Positions 29,801-34,524 of a stretch of DNA of 64,000 bases are shown here, one piece after another; the stretch's first letter is position 1; every line of letters begins with the position of its first letter. A program made the translations under genes and the position numbers. Below the pieces are notes generated by a model, which was given only the letters and a program-made list of their open reading frames with translations, was not told the origin of the DNA and did no database searches. This stretch comes from Prodigiosinella confusarubida. GTDB lineage: Bacteria > Pseudomonadota > Gammaproteobacteria > Enterobacterales > Enterobacteriaceae. The stretch covers positions 2,976,001 to 3,040,000 of the forward strand of contig NZ_CP025085.1 of NCBI RefSeq assembly GCF_002847015.1, in the 5' to 3' direction.

Positions 29801-31034
29801 AATTGAAAATGTTCTTATCGGGTTGCCGCACATCAGGCAGGCGGTGGTGATTGACCGTGAGCTGGATGGAAACAAATACCTGGCTGCTTACGTCGTGGCG
29901 GATAGTGCAGTTGATTTCGACGAGCTGCATCAAACACTAGCGGATCGTTTACCGGACTACATGGTGCCGTCAGTGGCAGCCTTTACCCAGATAGATGTGG
30001 TGCCGCTCACGTGTAATGGCAAACTGAATCGCAGCTTATTGCCTGAACCTGACTGGGTGAATGAGGATAATTACACCGCTCCCCGAAATGATATGGAAAC
30101 GCGACTTTGTCATATCTGGCAGCATGTTATTGGGCTGAAGAAAATAAGTGTTCACGATAACTTCTTCAACATAGGTGGCAATTCAATTTTGGCGTTGAAA
30201 TTAGTTTCCAGCATTAATCAACAGGTTCAGAATGGGATATCCGTAGCGGATATATTTATTCACCCAACGATTGCAAAACAGAGCGAATATCTTAGTTTGA
30301 CGGTGGGCGGTTCTTTGCTAAAACGTTTGTCCTCGAGTACAGAATCTTTACCGCCGTTATTGATGATTCATCCATCCATCGCTGGCTGTGAGGTTTATCA
30401 TTCTCTGGCGGCATGCCTGTCATCTTATTTCAATTGTTATGGGCTTGATAACCATAATCTTTTGTCAAATGATAAAATTAGTTGCTTGTGCACTCTGGCA
30501 AACCGCTATCTGAATGAGGTCGAGAAGGCAGGACTACTAAACAAGCCGATTCGTCTGTTGGGGTGGTCACTCGGTGGGGAAATCGCCTTGGAGATGGCGG
30601 CTATTCTGGAAGCGCGTGGGATAAAAGATATTGATGTCTTGCTGCTTGATAGCTTTATTTACGCCAACAGATCTTCTGTTCCCAACGCAGTATCGGTGGC
30701 GGGTATGGCGCAACTTTTACCTCAGTTAGGATACGATAAAACGTGTATTGAACGAGCGCTAGCCAATGTAGATTATGACGCCAAACTAGCCGGTTCAACT
30801 CTGTCTGGTATTTTAGAATATACTCGGGTGACATTATTAAAAGCGGGAAAATCCTCGCCATTCGAATCAAATTGCAAATATTTTTCTGTCCGGCAACTCC
30901 TGGATATCCCTGATAATTACATTTCGGACTGGGTTAAGCAGTTACATGTTCAACTGCTCCCTCATCGGCATCATCACGATATTATTGAGGAGGAAGAATT
31001 GATCACTGAAGTGGTTAAAACCTGGCTACAATAA
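20838..31034 (+). CDS. three-module nonribosomal peptide synthetase C-A-T-C-A-T-C/E-A-T-TE
   Basis: A 3398-residue NRPS. C1 has HHIFIDG at about residue 142. A1 runs about 440-945 (TSGSTGTPKG near 606). T1 has GGNS near 994. C2 has HHIAFDG near 1178. A2 runs about 1493-1998, T2 has GGHS near 2046. C3 has the early motif HHLLTQDGD near 2149, typical of dual epimerisation/condensation domains, and a second motif HHLIGDH near 2268. A3 runs about 2575-3070, T3 has GGNS near 3112, and a terminal thioesterase has GWSLGG near 3241. Beginning with a C domain suggests N-acylation or an upstream donor. A1 and A2 are almost identical, so modules 1 and 2 should load the same residue. By eye A1/A2 give a specificity code near DLWNIS-IW (Cys-like clade, uncertain) and A3 one near DAFFLS-TF (branched aliphatic, uncertain). 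No MbtH or phosphopantetheinyl transferase gene is in the window. The product is unknown. Confidence 0.93.
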   Translation: MDVIEKDSELFLLHPAQENIYFDQIRKPDEPLYNIGIYQIIPFNVNSGTMRYCWQLLHQHLDAFRIMLIEQTDSAPVQRIRNTVDAVMEEYDFSKEPLPHKAAMEWMYEQLSLPMDFLSGQVSAAALLKINENQQYLFFRFHHIFIDGVGVTVMLDYLYKLYDCAIGKKDISWLTQIPQYRPYAENAAAYLGSKRYETDRSYWQCKTSENNNTRLPRRYDKKGNLDVSLPLPDHVKSLLSDFCRMHKVSPLAVLTSAVHLYFSEDQHSTLQVVVHGRKGKTGMQVVGMFSDSMLVTCNHKPEWDFSQLVQQSSKEITAGLRHCRFPTSHLSRLLQSDGESLPDIIVNYERFEHEVLEDDIKIPLIHLKGGWEQQPLQVRLIHYAFNENLSLKVTCGKGYFSHQEAEHLAQQLISIIEHGLKEADWVVEKLLIMSASERPDPDYLAAYNDTVADIPVTLLHLPIIEQARRRPGATAIACDARHLTYRELVREATQVAYQLDARGVQTNTLVAVVMEKGWEQVVAVLGIMMAGAAYLPIDASLPPARRAQLLASGQVNVALTQPHLSALGIESEGVDWLQVIPLNDAQLVEPWPFSPRQSLTDLAYVIFTSGSTGTPKGVMMSHQAVSNTVLDINARYEITQDDRVLAISALNFDLSVWDIFGVLAAGGQMVLPPVEGLREPADWYRCMQTYGVTLWNTVPALQQMWLDWASEQDVDAIPLRLVILSGDWIPLGLPGQLRGIHPSAVLHSQGGATEAAIWSICYPVEALDPLWSSIPYGYPLANQHMYILDRQLVPCLERTCGEIYIGGVGLADGYWADAERTAAQFIVHPRSGERLYRTGDLGWMHPDGYMVFVGRNDSQVKIRGYRIELGEVENALSKLPDIKQALVIDRERDGGKYLAAYVVAECPVDFYLLRQTVAEVLPDYMVPTTFSQIEAIPLTANGKLDRTSLPEPLWGCEDNYVAPRNDIEAQLCHLWQQVLRIDRVGIYDNFFQIGGNSISALRLSTAIRQTMDTNVTLAIIFETKTVAALASAIVGSQRGPVLTLIPHIDTDHYPLSFAQESQLFIEQYEQQVSAYHIPLLAELLPDVRLDVLMESLEKTIARHSVLNSIYVQEDPTGESVQRILKRPIAINHHQCDSDKTLRESITATIQQPFSLSTKPPMQIHYYRVGEQQYLLLLWHHIAFDGWSTDIFLNELAIIYKALCEQKQPVLPEHTISYGDYALWQQQYLQSKVLEQQLAYWKTTLSGYENLTLPTNLPRPEQLDYRGQDRRIFIDADLSTQLRALAADRETTLYTVLLSAFYATLAMISGQDDIVVGTPSDNRHHPQTQELVGLFVNSLALRARVQPQMSITALIAQVHQVITSAKIHQELPFERLVNALNVTRDPSRHPVFQVMFSVQHFAQADVWQELPLIPLESVNGQTLYSPAKFDITLFLDDSLTCITGCLNFAESLFEEKVISQIIDLYIEILIFFVKDTALMIGEIAANSALVCREPDYLAAYNDTVADIPVTLLHLPIIEQARRRPGATAIACDARHLTYRELVREATQVAYQLDARGVQTNTLVAVVMEKGWEQVVAVLGIMMAGAAYLPIDASLPPARRAQLLASGQVNVALTQPHLSALGIESEGVDWLQVIPLNDAQLVEPWPFSPRQSLTDLAYVIFTSGSTGTPKGVMMSHQAVSNTVLDINARYEITQDDRVLAISALNFDLSVWDIFGVLAAGGQMVLPPVEGLREPADWYRCMQTYGVTLWNTVPALQQMWLDWASEQDVAAIPLRLVILSGDWIPLGLPEQLRGIHPSAVLHSQGGATEAAIWSICYPVEALDPSWSSIPYGYPLANQHMYILDRQLVPCLERTCGEIYIGGVGLADGYWADAERTAAQFIVHPRSGERLYRTGDLGWMHPDGYMVFVGRNDSQVKIRGYRIELGEVENALSKLPDIKQALVIDRERDGGKYLAAYVVAECPVDFYLLRQTVAEVLPDYMVPTTFSQIEAIPLTANGKLDRSALPSAVDYSMQESYVEPQGETETLLAAIWSQLLGVERVGRHDNFFELGGHSLLAVKLIVQLRKANLTAGIQTLFSAPTLAALAQELVTQCEIKLPENLITVDTQRITPEMLPLVELNQTEIDNLVLQVPGGIENIQDIYALSPLQEGILFHHLLTQDGDPYLLSALLLFDNRALLDLWLAAMQQVIDRHDILRTAFFSTGLTVPVQVVCRQARFSMTEIILNPADGPIEQQLLAQYDPRSTRQDMSVAPLLYFIAAQKPNGSWCVLQQWHHLIGDHSTLELIDEEVSVIMAGRSHELPRAQPFRNAVAQARLGMNDAEHERFFRNMLEDINEPVLPFDLKDVHGSGRHAVTTHRLLPAELNMRSRQQAKRLGVSLASLCHLAWAQVLACSSGCDAVVFGTVLLGRLAAGGEADRAMGLFINTLPLRLDIDGRSVKEAVRQAHLNLSNLLAHEHASLAQAQRCSGVDSGMPLFSALLNYRHHNHREQSPRPKGIQLLSAQEQTNYPLVLSVEDGLDSLGLTAQVVDSLSAERICDYMQQALTSLINALEHTPDVAICDLPIIPDKEYNLLINEWNNTVREYPRHQCIHSLFEAQACAVPDDTAVVHAAKSLTYAQLNRKANQLANHLIKVGIEPGQRVATYIERSCELVIAQLAILKAGALYVPIDPGLPITRQNWIIEDSGVEWVIIGEKDAAQISAKVGRLFVHSGVRESAHNPTLKLSSSAAAYIMYTSGSTGMPKGVMVTHQGISRLVINNGFANIDHTDRIAFISNPAFDASTFEVWGALLNGGCLVVVDPSDVIDAERFSTILKQQKISTLFLTTSLFNQYADTISSTLAQLKYLLSGGEVANPHAYSQVLKEGGPVNLINAYGPTETTTFATTAHITDAASQLRVPIGRPIGNTSIYLLDAHGKPVPLGAVGEIYIGGIGVALGYLNQPVLTAERFLADAFTPGGYLYRTGDLARYLPDGNIDYYRRNDQQVKIRGYRIELGEIENVLIGLPHIRQAVVIDRELDGNKYLAAYVVADSAVDFDELHQTLADRLPDYMVPSVAAFTQIDVVPLTCNGKLNRSLLPEPDWVNEDNYTAPRNDMETRLCHIWQHVIGLKKISVHDNFFNIGGNSILALKLVSSINQQVQNGISVADIFIHPTIAKQSEYLSLTVGGSLLKRLSSSTESLPPLLMIHPSIAGCEVYHSLAACLSSYFNCYGLDNHNLLSNDKISCLCTLANRYLNEVEKAGLLNKPIRLLGWSLGGEIALEMAAILEARGIKDIDVLLLDSFIYANRSSVPNAVSVAGMAQLLPQLGYDKTCIERALANVDYDAKLAGSTLSGILEYTRVTLLKAGKSSPFESNCKYFSVRQLLDIPDNYISDWVKQLHVQLLPHRHHHDIIEEEELITEVVKTWLQ
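22161..23675 (+). repeat. adenylation-domain repeat, copy 1
   Basis: A 1515-bp segment repeated at 25317-26831 (offset 3156 bp, in frame) with about 15-20 base differences counted by eye, roughly 99% identity. Only three residue changes result (Asp/Ala, Gly/Glu and Leu/Ser). Sequence similarity drops sharply on both sides. Confidence 0.92.
25317..26831 (+). repeat. adenylation-domain repeat, copy 2
   Basis: Second copy of the 1515-bp A-domain segment. It is followed by a different carrier-protein region (GGHS type) from copy 1 (GGNS type), so only the A domain was copied or homogenised. Confidence 0.92.
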
Positions 31035-31112
31035 ATCAGACATAGGAACGTTTCCCTCACTTCAGATTTGTGACTGAGGTGGGGGAATCCCCTTTGCCAT
31101 GCGAAAAGCACA

Positions 31113-31289
31113 GTGATTCAAATTGAATTCGATAAGGGAAATGATACCTACGTTGATTTGAAGCCTAATCAGAAGTGTTTCTGTGGCCCTGGAATCAAAT
31201 TCAAGAAGTGTTGTCGAGGCAGGACAATAGTTCGTCATGTACATTATGGTTTCATTGGGGTTGGTCTAGATATTGAGGGCTCACTGTAA
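31113..31289 (+). CDS. short SEC-C-motif ORF (possible gene fragment)
   Basis: A 58-residue frame from a GTG encodes DLKPNQKCFCGPGIKFKKCC, a clear SEC-C zinc motif (CxC...CC), followed by a short tail. There is no strong ribosome-binding site before the GTG. It may therefore be the remnant of a larger SEC-C protein rather than a functional gene. It lies 78 bp after the NRPS stop. Confidence 0.5.
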   Translation: MIQIEFDKGNDTYVDLKPNQKCFCGPGIKFKKCCRGRTIVRHVHYGFIGVGLDIEGSL

Positions 31290-31376
31290 GAAAATTATTG
31301 TTATTACGCTCAGTGGATAGTGAGTTGTACAAAAAAAATTCTTAGCGTGGGATGTTTTCCCTTTTCCAACCGGGCC

Positions 31377-31396
31377 TCTCTTAATAGAGATTTTTT
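31377..31396 (+). terminator. weak terminator-like hairpin
   Basis: A 5-bp stem TCTCT/AGAGA with a TAAT loop and a TTTTTT run, downstream of the NRPS and SEC-C ORF. Confidence 0.4.
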
Positions 31397-31474
31397 CGGA
31401 GTAAATTAGAAGGTTTAGTATGGAATTTAATTATTTTCCTTCGTTAAATAAAGTGATATTTATAGGTGTAAAAT

Positions 31475-32349
31475 TCAATTTAAACTCATCATCATCAGGA
31501 GATGCTTTGTAAACCCCATGTATTGAGCCATCGAGTTTGTGAAAAAATTTTCAGGGATATAAGAATTACCACTTATATTACTCTTGCAGCCAAAATAAAT
31601 TCCGGTTAGTTTATCATAATTAACACGAACAACAAAAATACAGTCATCACCTTCATTTTCCCATATGTCACTTAAGGTTGTAATGTGATTATTTCCTAAT
31701 AAGAAACTTAAGCTTAACCCGTTTATTTTAAAAGGATATTTGTCGTTTGAATTTTCATTTATGAACCTTTGCTCAAAGCCTTCAAATTTAATGTTATGCA
31801 ATGCTTTTTTTAGCCCTTTAGAGGTAAATAAAATTTCCCAATATTCTGCAAAAGGTAAAATAAACCTATACTCGTTCTCTTTATCCCAGTTATGTGATTT
31901 TATGAAATAAGATTTACTTATAATATCGTTTAACTTATTGCTTGATTTGGATATTACCCTCGAACTCTGATACTCTACTGGACCACATTGAAAACCACTT
32001 GGCGATTTAATGTGACTATTTTCAAAAACATTTCCCATTCCAAAAAATAAAGACTTAGGATCGCCTTCATCAAAAGTAAACTCAAGTAAAACTCCTTTAT
32101 GATTATCTGCATAATGAGACCACATATATATACTTTCTTTAGTCGTGGACATTGATATGCAACCCGACATATTTAAATACTCATTGAAATTTTTTTCCCA
32201 TCATTGACTTTAAATAAACCATCCAAGTAGGTGGCACTCAAAAGAAATTCGAAGGGGTCATTCTGAGAGTGCGCCTTTGTAAGCCTTAACGTTTTATTTT
32301 TCACAAACTCTTCATAATTTCTCATGCTCATATACTTGTAGGCTTTCAC
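31475..32349 (-). pseudogene. DUF2971-family gene with a frameshift in a poly-A tract
   Basis: The downstream frame (31475-32170) encodes MWSHYADNHKGVLLEF, typical of DUF2971 proteins. The missing N-terminus (KAYKYMSMRNYEEFVKNK, then QNDPFEF) is in another frame from a GTG at 32349, which has a perfect AAGGAG 6 bp upstream. That frame stops shortly after a run of seven A (32190-32196 on the plus strand as T). Adding one A would join both frames into one protein of about 291 residues. It is either a recent inactivation, a phase-variable tract or an assembly error. The function of DUF2971 is unknown; some members accompany defence or mobile genes. Confidence 0.75.
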
Positions 32350-32394
32350 GTATAGCTCCTTATTTTTTTATAATATTAAAGAAAACCTAAGCGG

Positions 32395-32540
32395 TGGATT
32401 CAACTCCGAAGTGCAACGCTAAGTAGCCTTTCTTAACTCTGCAAACACCACCGAGGGTTGTCTGAACCCAAGACACTTGCGTGGCCTGTTGTTCTTTCCG
32501 TTTTCCAAGCGGACACCAGTTAGCGGGTTTCAGAGGACAA
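32395..32540 (-). mobile_element. IS30-type transposase C-terminal remnant
   Basis: The reverse frame ending at the stop at 32419 reads NNRPRKCLGFRQPSVVFAEL, the characteristic C-terminus of IS30-family transposases (NNRPRKCLGYKTP...). Similarity fades before about 32540 and no complete transposase exists. The AT-rich end near 32393 may be the old terminal repeat. Confidence 0.6.
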
Positions 32541-32597
32541 AGGACTTGGTTATCATATCCATTTAAGTCGTCAATTCATCATTGCATTGCATCTCTG

Positions 32598-32930
32598 TTA
32601 AAACATCCATGTCAGAATACCCCAGCATCCCAGAGAAAGTAGAAATACATGCCACGATTTTAATGACGTTGCCGCACTCATCATCCAGGCCAATACAATG
32701 GGAATCAGCCAGTGAAAATCAAATCCCTTACGATCTCCCAATTGATGCACTGCTCCTGCCAGGATTGTGGCCAGTAGCACTACGGAGATATATTTTGCCA
32801 ACCGCGCAATTATTTTCTGTATGGGATGCGGTAGCCTTTCTACATCAATCATTAGCGGCAATAACCGGCACAAACCAGAAACCAGTGCACAAGTAATAAT
32901 AAAAACCCAAAAATAATGCTTATCTGTCAT
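32598..32930 (-). CDS. azlD: AzlD-family amino-acid exporter small subunit
   Basis: A 110-residue hydrophobic protein with about four membrane spans. The family signature is LCRLLPLMI with RLPHPIQKIIARLAKYISVVLLATILAG. AzlD pairs with AzlC to export branched-chain amino acids or analogues from the inner membrane. It overlaps azlC by 11 bp and is the last gene of the six-gene operon. Confidence 0.87.
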   Translation of the reverse strand: MTDKHYFWVFIITCALVSGLCRLLPLMIDVERLPHPIQKIIARLAKYISVVLLATILAGAVHQLGDRKGFDFHWLIPIVLAWMMSAATSLKSWHVFLLSLGCWGILTWMF

Positions 32931-33615
32931 AGCAAAAACTTATTAAAAGCGTGATGGCGAGAATCATCATCAGATTGATAACGCCTCCCCACCATAAACT
33001 GACTGCGCAGGAAAGAAGCGCCACAATTTGTGCTAACAATTGGTCTCCGTCTTTGCCCATTTTTCCCAAAGAAGAAGCGATAAAGATAGCCACGATAATC
33101 GTTATATTTTCAGCAAAATCTTTTCCCGCTACAGAAGCAAAAAAATAACCGACCAAGGTTCCGGTCAGCGCCGTGCCATAAAGTGTGAAACTCACTGTAT
33201 TACAGTAACGACGGGTCAGCGGATATTGTTCCCTGCGTAATGACATCAGGGTAAACGCCGCGTTCGCCATAACCAGAATGGAAGGAATATAACCAACCAC
33301 TCCTTCTTTCATGCTGCCGCGTAAACTCAACGTAAATACCATAAATCGCAGGTTGATGCTTAACGCAGAGATTAACACCACCACAAATGACAGAGTATGT
33401 TGCGAAACCTCTAGTAACGTCATCTGTAAAGGGGCTGACATTAGTGCTCCACTGAATAATAAACTGTGGAAAAAACCCAGCCCTTGTTGATAACTCAGCA
33501 GTCCAATCATGCTGAATGACAATAAAAGCGTAAATACAAAGGGCAAAGCATCCCCTACCCCTTGTAAAATCTCACTCTGGCTACCAGATATCATTTTGGA
33601 ATCAGGCGGCGGCAT
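32920..33615 (-). CDS. azlC: AzlC-family branched-chain amino-acid exporter large subunit
   Basis: A 231-residue membrane protein. AzlC features are visible: ILQGVGDALPFVFTLLLSFSMIGLLSYQQGL, and NLRFMVFTLSLRG. AzlCD/YgaZH systems export valine-type amino acids and confer resistance to toxic analogues such as azaleucine. It overlaps the isomerase stop by 14 bp and azlD by 11 bp, so the genes are translationally coupled. Here it most probably exports the product of the upstream enzymes. Confidence 0.88.
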   Translation of the reverse strand: MPPPDSKMISGSQSEILQGVGDALPFVFTLLLSFSMIGLLSYQQGLGFFHSLLFSGALMSAPLQMTLLEVSQHTLSFVVVLISALSINLRFMVFTLSLRGSMKEGVVGYIPSILVMANAAFTLMSLRREQYPLTRRYCNTVSFTLYGTALTGTLVGYFFASVAGKDFAENITIIVAIFIASSLGKMGKDGDQLLAQIVALLSCAVSLWWGGVINLMMILAITLLISFCYDR

Positions 33616-34495
33616 TACGCATCATCTCTATTTTTTGCTGATAATCAGTCGCTTTTTTCAGATAAAACTCTGTGCTGTAACGGGGAATAAACTCCTCCAC
33701 GACCGCCACACCCCGGTAACCGGCTTGGGCAAATTTATTTAACACATCACTTAGGGGTAAATTGCCTTCTGTGATCGGTAAATGCTGATGATGTGTATCT
33801 TCCAAGTCAGCAATATGTAGATGGCGGGTTACAGGCGCAAGTCTGGTAATAGCATCAAAAAGCGCCTCACCATAAGCATGCACCGAACATAAGTGTGTTA
33901 CATCAATGGTAATAAAACATCCTGTTTTTTGATGAAAATGGATATGCTCATCAACCGTGAAGACAGGATACTTCGGCCGCTCCCCTCCCATATTCTCCAG
34001 ACACAATACCAGTCCGGCAGTATTACATTGCGCCATAACGGCATTGATCGATTCAATAAGGCAGTTAAGCAATGTCGTATTGTTGTACTTGTCTTTATAG
34101 CCGGGATGGAACGTCACACTGGTTGCGCCAGCCTCGTAGGAAAAGTTAACTGCAGCGGCAAGGCACTTTACCGCCGTTACTCGTTCCTGTAGATCAGGTG
34201 AACACAGATTGTACTGTCGCCCCCACCATCCCGCATGTACGGTAAAAACAACTCCATTTTGCTGGCAAAAATCTCTGATTTGTTTTGCCAACGCCAGGCG
34301 CTGCACCTCACTCATTGCCCAGAAAACATTTTCAGCAGCTTCCCCTATTTCAAACTCAACCGCTTTAAAATGTTGGGAAAGATCCTTTATGGATCCAAAA
34401 ATATCAGCAGGATTGTCATAAACGTTGGTTGAGAATGAAATAACCGGAAAATCAGGGTGCATTTTCCCTTCAATATGATAAGTAACATTATTCAT
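33602..34495 (-). CDS. TIM-barrel sugar-phosphate isomerase/epimerase-like protein (AP endonuclease 2 fold)
   Basis: A 297-residue barrel. Residues matching metal ligands of the family are His in SVTFHPGYKDK, Glu in LCLENMGGERP, Asp-x-x-His in ITIDVTHLCSVHAYGEAL, His in RHLHIADLEDTHHQH and Glu in VVEEF. A strong GGAGGAG lies 7 bp before the ATG. Members isomerise or epimerise polyols and keto acids or cleave C-C bonds. The operon context suggests it acts on an amino-acid-derived intermediate, but the substrate cannot be read from the sequence. Confidence 0.75.
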   Translation of the reverse strand: MNNVTYHIEGKMHPDFPVISFSTNVYDNPADIFGSIKDLSQHFKAVEFEIGEAAENVFWAMSEVQRLALAKQIRDFCQQNGVVFTVHAGWWGRQYNLCSPDLQERVTAVKCLAAAVNFSYEAGATSVTFHPGYKDKYNNTTLLNCLIESINAVMAQCNTAGLVLCLENMGGERPKYPVFTVDEHIHFHQKTGCFITIDVTHLCSVHAYGEALFDAITRLAPVTRHLHIADLEDTHHQHLPITEGNLPLSDVLNKFAQAGYRGVAVVEEFIPRYSTEFYLKKATDYQQKIEMMRNAAA

Positions 34496-34524
34496 GAAGG
34501 TCTCCTCCGTTTTATACGCAATTT

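Noticed and set aside
20838-31034. NRPS as a catecholate siderophore synthetase (EntF/CbsF-like)
   Set aside because: No aryl-activating, isochorismate, receptor or esterase genes adjoin it, and no Fur-like site was recognised.
20838-31034. Thiazoline-forming (Cy) domains suggested by the Cys-like A1/A2 pocket
   Set aside because: The condensation domains carry HHxxxDG/HHxxxDH cores, not the DxxxxD of cyclisation domains.
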